A stretch of DNA of 64,000 nucleotides from NCBI RefSeq assembly GCF_965218685.1, contig NZ_OZ244657.1:310001-374000 (forward strand), in the 5' to 3' direction. Of the stretch, positions 1 to 7,120 are shown piece after piece. A program made the translations under genes and the position numbers. Position 1 is the stretch's first letter. Every line of letters begins with the position of its first letter. The stretch comes from Thalassobius sp965218685 (GTDB lineage: Bacteria > Pseudomonadota > Alphaproteobacteria > Rhodobacterales > Rhodobacteraceae). Under the pieces are notes generated by a model that worked only from the letters and a program-made list of their open reading frames with translations, was not told the DNA's origin and ran no database searches.

Positions 1-191
1 AGACCAGCGGCCGCGCCTTCCATAAAGTCACGCAGCGCTACGCCGTCAATGCCCGGAACTGGGATGAACGTGCCGACACGGCAAACGATCAGAAGCATGA
101 TGGTGAACAGGATGCGGCTGCGCAGGTCCGTCGCCTTCGCCAGCTGTCCCCAGCTGGTGTTCGCGGCCATTTGTTCGACTGCAGATGCCAT
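1..191 (-). CDS. secY: SecY protein translocase subunit (N-terminal part, cut by window edge)
   Basis: This is the start of the SecY channel subunit of the SecYEG inner-membrane translocon. Only the first 63 codons lie in the window and the gene continues beyond base 1. The product begins MASAVEQMAANTSWGQLAKA, then has a first membrane helix (ILFTIMLLIVCRVG) followed by FIPVPGID, which matches the typical SecY N-terminus with its plug-side loop. It follows rplO on the same strand after about 110 bases, the usual spc-operon order, and is probably transcribed from the rplO promoter. The identification rests on the N-terminus and on synteny. Confidence 0.93.
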   Translation of the reverse strand, partial: MASAVEQMAANTSWGQLAKATDLRSRILFTIMLLIVCRVGTFIPVPGIDGVALRDFMEGAAAG

Positions 192-300
192 ATTCGGTCT
201 CTCTTATGTAGCAACGCCGCCCAGAGCGTTTTCCAGCTCGGGCGGCGTTCTTAGGAAAACTAAGTTGTATCTAAGCGGCCTCGTCGCCGCTCACAACCCG

Positions 301-768
301 TTATTCTGCGGCAGCCGCGACCTTCAGCGAGCCACCGGCCTTTTCGACGGCTTCGATAGCCGATTTCGAGGCACCGGTCACTTCCAGGTTAACGGCAGTC
401 CCGATCTCGCCTTTGGCCAGAACGCGGATGCCATCCAGCTTGCGGCGGACCAGACCCGAGGCAACCAGTGCGTCCTCGGTGATCGCGGCCGAAGCGTCCA
501 GCTTGCCGGCTTCGATGAACTTGGCGATCAGACCCAGGTTCACAACAGCGAATTCCTTGCGGTTGGGCTTGTTGAAGCCACGCTTGGGAAGACGTTGGTA
601 CAGGGGCATCTGGCCGCCCTCGTAGCCGTTGATGGCCACACCCGAGCGCGATTTTTGACCTTTGATACCACGGCCACCCATTTTACCTTTGCCCGAACCC
701 GGGCCACGGCCAACGCGTGTGCGTTTCTTGGTTGCGCCTTCGTTGTCGCGCAGTTCATGCAATTTCAT
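301..768 (-). CDS. rplO: 50S ribosomal protein L15 (uL15)
   Basis: L15 is a late-assembling large-subunit protein that contacts 23S rRNA. The 155-residue product has the glycine/lysine-rich N-terminal extension (RVGRGPGSGKGKMGGRG) and the GYEGGQMPLYQRLPKRGF block typical of the family. The ATG start was chosen because AGGAGA lies just upstream and the product then begins MKLHELRDNEGA; an in-frame extension further upstream is not L15-like. Unlike the classical spc operon, rplO does not directly follow rpmD: a terminator, a small ORF and a good promoter lie between them, so rplO-secY looks like its own transcription unit. Confidence 0.97.
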   Translation of the reverse strand: MKLHELRDNEGATKKRTRVGRGPGSGKGKMGGRGIKGQKSRSGVAINGYEGGQMPLYQRLPKRGFNKPNRKEFAVVNLGLIAKFIEAGKLDASAAITEDALVASGLVRRKLDGIRVLAKGEIGTAVNLEVTGASKSAIEAVEKAGGSLKVAAAAE

Positions 769-864
769 GTCGCTTCTCCTTTGCCGGAACTGACCCATGA
801 AGCGTAGGGGGCCAAACACGGCTTTTCTTGATTGATTCTTTTGCGGCCAGATGGCCACCGGGGG

Positions 865-893
865 CGTATAGACCCCTGGCCCTTATGAAGCAA
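865..893 (-). promoter_or_regulatory. Predicted sigma-70 promoter for rplO-secY
   Basis: Read on the minus strand, TTGCTT and TATACG are separated by exactly 17 bases, about 100 bases upstream of the rplO start codon. The same arrangement (TTGnnn, 17 bases, TAnnnn) precedes other core operons in this window. A promoter is needed here because a terminator follows rpmD. Confidence 0.65.
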
Positions 894-979
894 GTGTTGT
901 GATGCCCAGCAGAACGACAAAACGCCCCGGCATGGCCGCGGCGCTTGTTCACTCGGTGATCACAATGACGCGAGAGGGA

Positions 980-1108
980 TCAGCGCGTCTGGCGCAGATA
1001 ATCTTCCCAGCAGGGAACGGGGTTGGTCACGGCGCGGGTCAGTTTACCAAAGAACGCGCGGATGGTCATGCCGACCAGGTTTGTTGCGTTTGCCATTTCG
1101 GGGTCCAT
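980..1108 (-). CDS. Putative 42-residue small protein between rpmD and rplO
   Basis: A short open frame encodes MDPEMANATNLVGMTIRAFF followed by a tail ending NPVPCWEDYLRQTR. The composition is protein-like: an amphipathic middle, then a PVPCWEDY-type C-terminus, rather than the arginine/serine-rich sequence of shadow frames. I do not recognise a named family. Three ATG codons are possible (1114, 1108, 1096) and none has a strong Shine-Dalgarno sequence. I chose the middle one. It lies on the same strand as the ribosomal genes, downstream of the rpmD terminator and upstream of the rplO promoter, so it would need its own promoter; none is obvious. A perfect 15-base palindrome lies about 75 bases upstream. 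It could equally be non-coding. Confidence 0.4.
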   Translation of the reverse strand: MDPEMANATNLVGMTIRAFFGKLTRAVTNPVPCWEDYLRQTR

Positions 1109-1181
1109 ATTCATTGAAAGCGTTGGCGCCCGGATACGGCAGCAAAGCTTCCATATCCATAGCGAATGCCGAAACCCCGCA

Positions 1182-1196
1182 ATGCACTCAGTGCAT
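1182..1196. promoter_or_regulatory. 15-base perfect palindrome (possible operator)
   Basis: ATGCACT-C-AGTGCAT is a perfect inverted repeat in the non-coding stretch between the rpmD terminator and the small ORF. Its length and symmetry suit a dimeric repressor or activator site. No cognate regulator is visible nearby. Confidence 0.3.
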
Positions 1197-1241
1197 AGCA
1201 AATAGGCAGAATGAAAAATTGCCGCCTCTCGGGAAACGAAA

Positions 1242-1267
1242 ACACCCCGCTGCAAGCAGCGGGGTGT
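1242..1267 (-). terminator. Intrinsic terminator after rpmD
   Basis: An 11-base GC-rich perfect stem (ACACCCCGCTG with its complement) and a 4-base loop are followed on the minus strand by a T-rich tail (TTTTCGTTT). It lies about 40 bases past the rpmD stop codon and so ends the rpmC-to-rpmD segment before rplO. Confidence 0.75.
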
Positions 1268-1303
1268 CTTGGATGTCATTCGGGCACAGGGCCCAAAGAT
1301 CGC

Positions 1304-1492
1304 TTAGTCGCGCTCTTCGATGATTTCGACCAGGTGCGGGATTTTCGCGACCATGCCACGGATCGAAGGAGTATCCTCCAGTTCGCGGGTCTTGTGCATC
1401 TTGTTCAGGCCCAGACCGATCAGGGTCTGACGCTGGACGGCGGGGCGACGGATCGGCGAGCCGATCTGTTTCACAACGATGGTTTTAGCCAT
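1304..1492 (-). CDS. rpmD: 50S ribosomal protein L30 (uL30)
   Basis: L30 is a small large-subunit protein. The 62-residue product starts MAKTIVVKQIGSPIRR and contains QRQTLIGLGLNKMHKTRELEDTP-like sequence, the family signature, with a C-terminal VPHLVEI-type segment. Its length is normal for bacterial L30. It lies 12 bases after rpsE and is the last gene of its operon segment, since an intrinsic terminator follows at once. In the usual spc operon it would be cotranscribed with rplO, so its terminal position here is unusual. Confidence 0.97.
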   Translation of the reverse strand: MAKTIVVKQIGSPIRRPAVQRQTLIGLGLNKMHKTRELEDTPSIRGMVAKIPHLVEIIEERD

Positions 1493-1504
1493 GATCTGCT
1501 CTCC

Positions 1505-2074
1505 TTACGCTTCAGCTTCGGCGGGGGCCGCTGCTTCGTCCTTGCGCAGGATGTCAGCAACTTTCTTACCGCGACGCGCAGCAACCGAACGGGGGCTGGA
1601 CTCTTTGGTCAGGCCATCGATGGTAGCGCGGATCATGTTGTAGGGGTTCTGCGAGCCGATCGACTTGGAAACCACGTCTTTGATGCCCAGCATCTCGAAG
1701 ACGGCACGCATCGGGCCACCTGCGATGATTCCGGTACCTTCCGGAGCGGTGCGCATGACCACTTTACCGGCGCCGTGACGGCCTTCCATGTCGTGGTGCA
1801 GGGTGCGGCCCTCTTTCAGAGGTACGCGAACCATCTGACGCTTGGCTTGCTCGGTGGCTTTACGAATGGCCTCGGGGACCTCTTTCGCTTTACCTTTACC
1901 AAAGCCAACGCGGCCTTTTTGATCGCCAACGACGACCAGAGCGGCGAAGCCAAAGCGCTTACCACCTTTAACGGTTTTCGATACGCGGTTGATTGCAACC
2001 AGACGATCGGCGAATTCCGGGGTTTCTTCTTCGCGGTTGCGACCACGACCCCGACGGTTATCACGTTCTGCCAT
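1505..2074 (-). CDS. rpsE: 30S ribosomal protein S5 (uS5)
   Basis: S5 lies at the mRNA entry site of the small subunit and affects decoding fidelity. The 189-residue product has a charged N-terminus (MAERDNRRGRGRNREEE), then the S5 double-stranded-RNA-binding-like domain (FADRLVAINRVSKTVKGG, GDQKGRVGFGKGKAKEV) and the C-terminal GIKDVVSKSIGSQNPYN block. I placed the start at the ATG behind AAGGAC, because the longer frame adds residues foreign to S5. It lies between rplR and rpmD, the standard spc order, with 115 bases separating it from rplR. Confidence 0.97.
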   Translation of the reverse strand: MAERDNRRGRGRNREEETPEFADRLVAINRVSKTVKGGKRFGFAALVVVGDQKGRVGFGKGKAKEVPEAIRKATEQAKRQMVRVPLKEGRTLHHDMEGRHGAGKVVMRTAPEGTGIIAGGPMRAVFEMLGIKDVVSKSIGSQNPYNMIRATIDGLTKESSPRSVAARRGKKVADILRKDEAAAPAEAEA

Positions 2075-2189
2075 TGGACAGTCCTTTTCATGGTGGCGCG
2101 GCTGCGCCATGATTACTCAATCCTGGTGACCGGCCCACAGGACCGGCCCCGGATCATCGGGAGGGCGCGGCGCGCCCCCCACAGGGTTC

Positions 2190-2549
2190 TTAGAACTTCA
2201 GACCGCCTTCACGCGCGGCGTCGGCCAGAGCCTTCACCTTGCCGTGAAACAGGAAGCCACCACGGTCGAAGTAACATTCTTCGACACCGGCTGCCTTGGC
2301 ACGCTCTGCGATCAGTGCACCAACCTTGGTTGCTGCTTCGACGTTGTTCTTGCCGACCACGCCCAGATCTTTCTCCAGCGAGGAGGCCGATGCCAGGGTG
2401 ACGCCTTTGACGTCGTCGATCAGCTGAGCGCTGATGTTCTTGTTCGAGCGGTGAACCGACAAGCGCAGCTTGCCTCCGTTCACTTTCCGCTGCTTGTTCC
2501 GAACGCGCAGACGGCGCTTCAGGAACAGGGTCCGTTTGCTGTTTGCCAT
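2190..2549 (-). CDS. rplR: 50S ribosomal protein L18 (uL18)
   Basis: L18 binds 5S rRNA together with L5 and L25 in the central protuberance. The 119-residue product starts MANSKRTLFLKRRLRVRNK and carries the LRLSVHRSNKNISAQLIDD core and the C-terminal AGVEECYFDRGGFLFHGKV motif that contacts 5S rRNA. Length and sequence are normal. It lies 11 bases after rplF and precedes rpsE on the same strand, as in a standard spc operon. Confidence 0.97.
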   Translation of the reverse strand: MANSKRTLFLKRRLRVRNKQRKVNGGKLRLSVHRSNKNISAQLIDDVKGVTLASASSLEKDLGVVGKNNVEAATKVGALIAERAKAAGVEECYFDRGGFLFHGKVKALADAAREGGLKF

Positions 2550-2560
2550 TTTGCTCGTCC

Positions 2561-3094
2561 TTACTTCTTCTTGCCTTCTTTGCGGAAGATGTACTCGTCT
2601 TTGTACTTGATACCTTTGCCTTTGTAGGGCTCGGGCTTACGCCATTCGCGGATATTGGCCGCGACCTGGCCGACGAGTTGCGAGTCATCACCTTCAACAA
2701 CGATCACGGTGGGCTTCGGTGCGGTCACGGTCACGCCGGCCGGCACTTCGAAGTTCACCTCGTGCGAGTAGCCCAGGTTCAGTTTCAGGGTGTTGCCCTG
2801 CATCTGAGCCCGGTAACCAACACCGTTGATCTCCAGCTCTTTTTTGAAGCCGGTCGTCACACCGGTGACCATGTTGGCCACCATGGTGCGGGACATGCCC
2901 CACTGTTGACGCGCCCGCTTGGACTTGCCACGCGGGGTGATGACAACCGAGTTGTCCTCAACCGTGATGGTCACGTCGTCGGATGCGGTGAAGCTTTGCG
3001 ACGCCTTGGCGCCTTTGACTTCGATGGTCTGGCCGGACACCGACGCGGAAACGCCGCTGGGCAGCTCGACCGGTTTTTTACCAATACGAGACAT
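2561..3094 (-). CDS. rplF: 50S ribosomal protein L6 (uL6)
   Basis: L6 sits near the factor-binding region of the large subunit. The 177-residue product has the two tandem L6 folds: MSRIGKKPVELPSG at the N-terminus and the C-terminal signature AANIREWRKPEPYKGKGIKY. It has the expected length and lies between rpsH and rplR with only 11 bases on each side, so it is surely cotranscribed with them. Confidence 0.98.
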   Translation of the reverse strand: MSRIGKKPVELPSGVSASVSGQTIEVKGAKASQSFTASDDVTITVEDNSVVITPRGKSKRARQQWGMSRTMVANMVTGVTTGFKKELEINGVGYRAQMQGNTLKLNLGYSHEVNFEVPAGVTVTAPKPTVIVVEGDDSQLVGQVAANIREWRKPEPYKGKGIKYKDEYIFRKEGKKK

Positions 3095-3105
3095 TGCAGA
3101 CCTCC

Positions 3106-3498
3106 TTAGAAGACGGTGCAGAGCACTTCGCCGCCAACATTGTTGGAGCGTGCGCTTGCGTCCGACATCACACCTTTCGGAGTGCTGACAATCGACACGC
3201 CCAGGCCCTGACGGACGGTGGGGATGTCATTGACGCCCATGTAAACACGACGACCGGGTTTCGAAACCCGCTTCAGTTCGCGAATGACAGGGGTGCCTTC
3301 GTAGTATTTCAGGCTGATTTCAAGGGTCGGGTGACCGTTGACATCAGTGCCCTTTTCGTAGCCGCGGATGTAGCCTTCGTCGGCCAGTACATCCAGGACC
3401 CAGGCGCGCAGTTTCGACGCAGGTGTCGAAACGGTGGACTTGCCACGCATCTGAGAGTTGCGGATACGGGTGAGCATATCGCCGATAGGATCGTTCAT
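3106..3498 (-). CDS. rpsH: 30S ribosomal protein S8 (uS8)
   Basis: S8 binds the central domain of 16S rRNA early in 30S assembly. In E. coli it also represses its own operon by binding the mRNA near rplE. The 130-residue product starts MNDPIGDMLTRIRNSQMRGK and ends with the conserved STPKGVMSDASARSNNVGGE region. It is the usual length and lies 13 bases after rpsN. An S8-type mRNA site cannot be judged by eye here. Confidence 0.98.
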   Translation of the reverse strand: MNDPIGDMLTRIRNSQMRGKSTVSTPASKLRAWVLDVLADEGYIRGYEKGTDVNGHPTLEISLKYYEGTPVIRELKRVSKPGRRVYMGVNDIPTVRQGLGVSIVSTPKGVMSDASARSNNVGGEVLCTVF

Positions 3499-3511
3499 AA
3501 AAGTCTCTCCC

Positions 3512-3817
3512 TTACCAGCTGGATTTCACCAGACCGGGGATCTGGCCATTCGAGCCCAGTTCCCGCAGCATGATACGGCTGACCTTCAGCTTACGATAGT
3601 AAGCGTGGGGACGACCGGTCAGCTGACAACGGTTGTGCAAACGGACAGCCGAGCTGTTGCGCGGCAGTTTAGCAAGCTTCAGAGAAGCGCGGAAACGCTC
3701 TTCCATCGGCTTGTCTTGATCGTTGATGATCTCTTTGAGACCAGCACGCTTAGCGGCGTATTTTGCCACCAGGCGCTCGCGCTTCTTCTCGCGCTCGACC
3801 ATGGATTTTTTAGCCAT
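3512..3817 (-). CDS. rpsN: 30S ribosomal protein S14 (uS14), zinc-independent form
   Basis: S14 helps assemble the head of the small subunit. The 101-residue product (MAKKSMVEREKKRERLVAKY start, CQLTGRPHAYYRKLKVSRI near the end) is the long form that lacks the CxxC...CxxC zinc ribbon of the short paralogue. It is 17 bases downstream of rplE and 13 upstream of rpsH, the normal spc arrangement. Confidence 0.98.
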   Translation of the reverse strand: MAKKSMVEREKKRERLVAKYAAKRAGLKEIINDQDKPMEERFRASLKLAKLPRNSSAVRLHNRCQLTGRPHAYYRKLKVSRIMLRELGSNGQIPGLVKSSW

Positions 3818-3834
3818 AATTCTCTCTCCCGCGC

Positions 3835-4398
3835 TTAGCTGTTGAAGGGCATGTTGAAGTGCTTCAACAGCGCCTTAGCTTCCGCGTCGGTTTTCGCGGT
3901 TGTGGCGATCACAATGTCCATGCCCCAGTTCACGTCGACTTTGTCGAAGTCAATCTCGGGGAAGACGATGTGCTCTTTCAGACCCATGGCATAGTTGCCA
4001 CGACCATCGAACGATTTACCCGAAACACCGCGGAAGTCGCGGATACGGGGCATTGCGATGGTGATCAGACGGTCCAGGAATTCGTACATGCGGTCTGCAC
4101 GCAGGGTCACTTTCGCGCCCATCGGCATACCTTCACGAACCCGGAAACCAGCGATCGAGTTACGAGCGACGGTAGTCAGAGCCTTCTGGCCTGCAATCGC
4201 GGTCAGATCTTCGACGGCCGACTTGGCTTTCTTGCTGTCTTTGACAGCTTCAGCGCCACAGCCGATGTTCAGAACGATCTTGTCCAGCTTGGGGATCATC
4301 ATCTCGTTCTTGTAGCCGAACTCTTCTTTCAGAGCGTCGCGGATCGAGTCCTTGTACAGGGCCTTCAGACGCGGGGTATAGGTTGCAGCATCAAGCAT
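3835..4398 (-). CDS. rplE: 50S ribosomal protein L5 (uL5)
   Basis: L5 binds 5S rRNA and forms a bridge to the small subunit. The 187-residue product carries the family signature IPKLDKIVLNIGCGAEAV and the central RNSIAGFRVREGMPMGAKVTL motif, and ends in FNMPFNS. Its start codon overlaps the end of rplX by 8 bases, which implies translational coupling. Length and sequence are normal for alphaproteobacteria. Confidence 0.98.
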   Translation of the reverse strand: MLDAATYTPRLKALYKDSIRDALKEEFGYKNEMMIPKLDKIVLNIGCGAEAVKDSKKAKSAVEDLTAIAGQKALTTVARNSIAGFRVREGMPMGAKVTLRADRMYEFLDRLITIAMPRIRDFRGVSGKSFDGRGNYAMGLKEHIVFPEIDFDKVDVNWGMDIVIATTAKTDAEAKALLKHFNMPFNS

Positions 4399-4702
4399 CG
4401 ATCACGTCCCCCGTGGTCTTGGCGAAACGAACCTTCTTGTCACCTTCCATGCGGAAGCCAACGCGGGTCGGTTTGCCATTTGCGTCCAGGATTGCCAGGT
4501 TCGACAGCTGGATCGGCAGTGCCTTAGGCAGGCGGCCGCCCTGTTCGGTTTGCGACTGGCGGGTGTGGCGGATGGCAATGTTGATGCCTTCCACAACGGC
4601 CTTGCCGGCCTTGGGGTCGATCGAGGTGATAGTGCCCTCTTTGCCCTTGTCCTTACCGGCCAGCACGACGACCTTGTCGCCTTTTTTCAACTTAGCAGCC
4701 AT
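4391..4702 (-). CDS. rplX: 50S ribosomal protein L24 (uL24)
   Basis: L24 starts assembly of the 50S particle by binding the 5' end of 23S rRNA. The 103-residue product has the N-terminal KOW motif (KLKKGDKVVVLAGKDKGKEG) and the VVEGINIAIRHTRQ block. Its last 8 bases overlap the start of rplE, and only one base separates it from rplN, so the three are tightly coupled. Confidence 0.98.
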   Translation of the reverse strand: MAAKLKKGDKVVVLAGKDKGKEGTITSIDPKAGKAVVEGINIAIRHTRQSQTEQGGRLPKALPIQLSNLAILDANGKPTRVGFRMEGDKKVRFAKTTGDVIDA

Positions 4703-4703
4703 C

Positions 4704-5072
4704 TTACAGCACCTCCGGCGCGAGCGAGATGATCTTCATGAAGTTTTTGGCGCGCAGTTCACGAACAACCGGCCCGAAGATACGGGTACCGACGGGTTCG
4801 TTGCTGTTGTTCAGGATAACAGCTGCGTTGCGATCAAAACGGATCGCGGTGCCATCTTCACGACGGACTTCTTTGGCGGTGCGTACGACGACGGCCTTGC
4901 GGACGTCCCCTTTTTTAACGCGGCCGCGCGGGATGGCTTCTTTGACGGAGACGACGATGATGTCGCCTACCGAAGCGTATTTACGCTTCGAGCCACCCAG
5001 AACCTTGATGCACTGAACTCGGCGAGCGCCAGAGTTGTCAGCTACATCCAGATTGGTCTGCATCTGGATCAT
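4704..5072 (-). CDS. rplN: 50S ribosomal protein L14 (uL14)
   Basis: L14 lies at the subunit interface and contacts 16S rRNA. The 122-residue product begins MIQMQTNLDVADNSGARRVQ and contains the KVLGGSKRKYASVGDIIVV signature and the C-terminal RELRAKNFMKIISLAPEVL. The length is exactly that expected. It lies 87 bases after rpsQ, a slightly wider gap than usual for this operon, with no terminator visible in it. Confidence 0.98.
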   Translation of the reverse strand: MIQMQTNLDVADNSGARRVQCIKVLGGSKRKYASVGDIIVVSVKEAIPRGRVKKGDVRKAVVVRTAKEVRREDGTAIRFDRNAAVILNNSNEPVGTRIFGPVVRELRAKNFMKIISLAPEVL

Positions 5073-5159
5073 TTGGTTTCTCCCGACCTATGGGGGGACA
5101 TGCAGGCGTCCTGATCCCCAGGGTTTCGCTAATAAGCGTCGGGATCGTCTAAGGCTTGC

Positions 5160-5387
5160 TTAGGCGATCACTTCCCAACGCTTGGTCTTCGACTTCGGTG
5201 CACATTCCTGGATACGGACGGTGTCACCGACGTTGAACTGGTTGTTCTCATCGTGAGCCCGGTATTTCTTGGACTTACGGATGGTTTTCTTCAGAACGGG
5301 GTGCGTAAAGCGGCGCTCGACTTGAACAGTAACGGTTTGTTCGTTGGCATTCGAGGTCACGGTGCCTTGGAGAATACGTTTGGGCAT
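5160..5387 (-). CDS. rpsQ: 30S ribosomal protein S17 (uS17)
   Basis: S17 is an OB-fold primary binder of 16S rRNA. The 75-residue product starts MPKRILQGTVTSNANEQTVT and has the ERRFTHPVLKKTIRKSKKY core and the NQFNVGDTVRIQECAPKSK signature. It is 12 bases downstream of rpmC on the same strand. Length and sequence are normal. Confidence 0.98.
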   Translation of the reverse strand: MPKRILQGTVTSNANEQTVTVQVERRFTHPVLKKTIRKSKKYRAHDENNQFNVGDTVRIQECAPKSKTKRWEVIA

Positions 5388-5399
5388 CTGTCAGGCTCC

Positions 5400-5600
5400 T
5401 TATTCTGCTGCTTCAGCGGCTTTGGCGTTCAACACGGTCAGGACACGAGCGACGTCGCGACGCACGGTTTTGACGCGTGCAGTGTTTTCCAGTTGACCGG
5501 TTGCTTGCTGGAAGCGCAGGTTAAACGCTTCTTTCTTCAGGGTGGACAGCTGCTCGCGCAGTTCGTCCAGCGATTTTTCACGCAGTTCAGTGGCGGACAT
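5400..5600 (-). CDS. rpmC: 50S ribosomal protein L29 (uL29)
   Basis: L29 lies at the peptide exit tunnel next to L23. The 66-residue product is the usual two-helix protein (MSATELREKSLDELREQLST, then KKEAFNLRFQQATGQLEN and VRRDVARVLTVL). I set the start at the ATG giving this N-terminus rather than at a further in-frame extension, and AGAAGGA lies upstream of it. In most bacteria rpmC directly follows rplP. Here about 1.1 kb and an antisense gene separate them, and rpmC has its own strong promoter. Confidence 0.97.
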   Translation of the reverse strand: MSATELREKSLDELREQLSTLKKEAFNLRFQQATGQLENTARVKTVRRDVARVLTVLNAKAAEAAE

Positions 5601-5716
5601 TTCGCCATTCCTTCTTTCTGACACCAGTGAGCTCCTTATGACGGGTGACCCATTCTCTGGTGGATTCAAAAAACAAACGCGCGAATCCCAGTCACCCGGA
5701 ATCCGCGAGATGTTGC

Positions 5717-5745
5717 TCTATAAGAGGGTTGTCCTTTGGGAGCAA
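5717..5745 (-). promoter_or_regulatory. Predicted sigma-70 promoter for the rpmC-to-rpmD segment
   Basis: On the minus strand TTGCTC and TATAGA are spaced by exactly 17 bases, about 120 bases upstream of rpmC. This fits the need for a new start site, because a terminator follows rplP and the intervening oxygenase gene runs the other way. Confidence 0.7.
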
Positions 5746-5866
5746 GGGAAAACTAGGCTTTTCGCCCGCTGTCCCCCTGCCCTGAACAATCTGCGCCATT
5801 CCGGCCTCTTGAGGGCACGGGCCAAATGCGTCAGACCATTTGTAATCTCTGCCTCAGGAGGACTCA

Positions 5867-6487
5867 ATGTCCCAGATCGAATCCCTCTTTGTTACCCGCC
5901 TGTACCGCGCCGCCCTGTCCGAGTTTGACCCCAAGGTCGACGCCGATGAAATGGAGGCCTCGTGCTATTCCATCGCCGAGGACGACGAGGCCGGCCAGCA
6001 ATGGTGCGAGGATAACGGTTATCCCGGCTACACCTCCTATGCCTCGCTGACCGACCTGGGTTGGCGCTTTCCCGTCTTCGCCGACCTGATCGAGGCGCTG
6101 GACAAACATGTCGCCGCCTTTGCCGAGGATCTGGAATTCGATCTGGACGGGCGCAAACTGGTACTCGAGGATTTGTGGATCAACATCCTGCCCGAGGGCG
6201 GCACCCATTCATCCCACCTGCATCCGCATTCGGTGATTTCCGGCACCACCTATGTGGCCATGCCCGACGGCGCCAGCGCCCTGAAACTGGAAGACCCGCG
6301 TTCGGGCCGCATGATGGCCGCCCCTGCCCGCCGCAAAGACGCCCGCCGCGACCTGCAACCGTTCATCTACATGGCCCCCAAAGTGGGCGACGTGCTGCTC
6401 TGGGAAAGCTGGCTGCGCCACGAAGTCCCCCTGAACCGCTCGGAATATGACCGGGTGTCGGTGAGCTTTAACTATAAGTGGGAATAA
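5867..6487 (+). CDS. Putative 2OG-Fe(II) oxygenase, TIGR02466 family, antisense inside the ribosomal cluster
   Basis: The 206-residue product resembles the TIGR02466 / 2OG-FeII_Oxy_5 family of putative 2-oxoglutarate, Fe(II)-dependent oxygenases. Visible are a histidine cluster (THSSHLHPHSVISGTTYV; His117, 119, 121), a later His185 in WESWLRHEVP, and Arg196 in YDRVSVSFNYKW, the pattern expected for two or three iron ligands and the 2OG-binding arginine. An excellent AGGAGGA lies 6 bases before the ATG. The substrate is unknown. It is the only gene on the plus strand in the first 35 kb, and sits between rplP and rpmC. The neighbour L16 (uL16) is hydroxylated by an unrelated 2OG oxygenase in E. 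coli, so a ribosomal substrate is a fair hypothesis, but location alone does not prove it. Confidence 0.85.
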   Translation: MSQIESLFVTRLYRAALSEFDPKVDADEMEASCYSIAEDDEAGQQWCEDNGYPGYTSYASLTDLGWRFPVFADLIEALDKHVAAFAEDLEFDLDGRKLVLEDLWINILPEGGTHSSHLHPHSVISGTTYVAMPDGASALKLEDPRSGRMMAAPARRKDARRDLQPFIYMAPKVGDVLLWESWLRHEVPLNRSEYDRVSVSFNYKWE

Positions 6488-6571
6488 GCCGGAGCGGCGC
6501 CTCAGCCCTTGCGCCAACACTCTGACCGAACCACCACAAAGCCCGCTTCTTTGCTCTTCAAATACTCAAAG

Positions 6572-6603
6572 AAAACCCCCGCCGATTGCTCGACGGGGGT
6601 TTT
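6572..6603. terminator. Bidirectional intrinsic terminator between the oxygenase gene and rplP
   Basis: A long stem (about 14 pairs with one mismatch, core CCCCC/GGGGG, loop TTGC) has T-runs on both sides: TTTTTGATTTT on the plus strand and TTTTCTTTG on the minus strand. It therefore can end both the plus-strand oxygenase gene and the minus-strand rplB-to-rplP segment. Confidence 0.75.
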
Positions 6604-6693
6604 TGATTTTCTTGGCTGGGGCGCGGCCCAGACAAAATCTGCGATTTTGCCTATACCGCGCTGCCGACAGTTTGCGATGCAAACTGCAGCTGT

Positions 6694-7107
6694 TTACCAG
6701 TCTTCGCGAACCACGACGCGGGTTTTCACCGGCAGTTTCATCGCGGCCAGGCGCAGAGCTTCACGTGCGATATCTTCGTCGACGCCGTCGATTTCGAACA
6801 TGATGCGGCCAGGCTTCACCTTGCAAGCCCAGTAGTCCACGGAACCTTTACCTTTACCCATACGAACTTCGACGGGTTTCGAGGTCACGGGGACATCGGG
6901 GAAGATACGGATCCAGACACGGCCCTGACGTTTCATGTGACGCGTCATGGCACGACGAGCGGCCTCGATCTGACGCGCAGTCACACGCTCGGGCTGGGTG
7001 GCTTTAAGACCAAACGAACCGAAGTTCAGGTCGGAACCGCCCTTGGCCAGGCCTTTGATCCGGCCCTTCTGCTGCTTGCGGAATTTAGTACGCTTTGGTT
7101 GAAGCAT
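6694..7107 (-). CDS. rplP: 50S ribosomal protein L16 (uL16)
   Basis: L16 contacts both tRNA sites near the peptidyl transferase centre. The 137-residue product starts MLQPKRTKFRKQQKGRIKGL and carries RQIEAARRAMTRHMKRQG and VRMGKGKGSVDYW. The arginine in VRMGKGKG (Arg82) matches E. coli L16 Arg81, which is hydroxylated there by RoxA/YcfD. It follows rpsC by 13 bases and is the last gene before a terminator, whereas usually rpmC follows directly. Confidence 0.98.
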   Translation of the reverse strand: MLQPKRTKFRKQQKGRIKGLAKGGSDLNFGSFGLKATQPERVTARQIEAARRAMTRHMKRQGRVWIRIFPDVPVTSKPVEVRMGKGKGSVDYWACKVKPGRIMFEIDGVDEDIAREALRLAAMKLPVKTRVVVREDW

Positions 7108-7120
7108 AACTCAGATCTCC

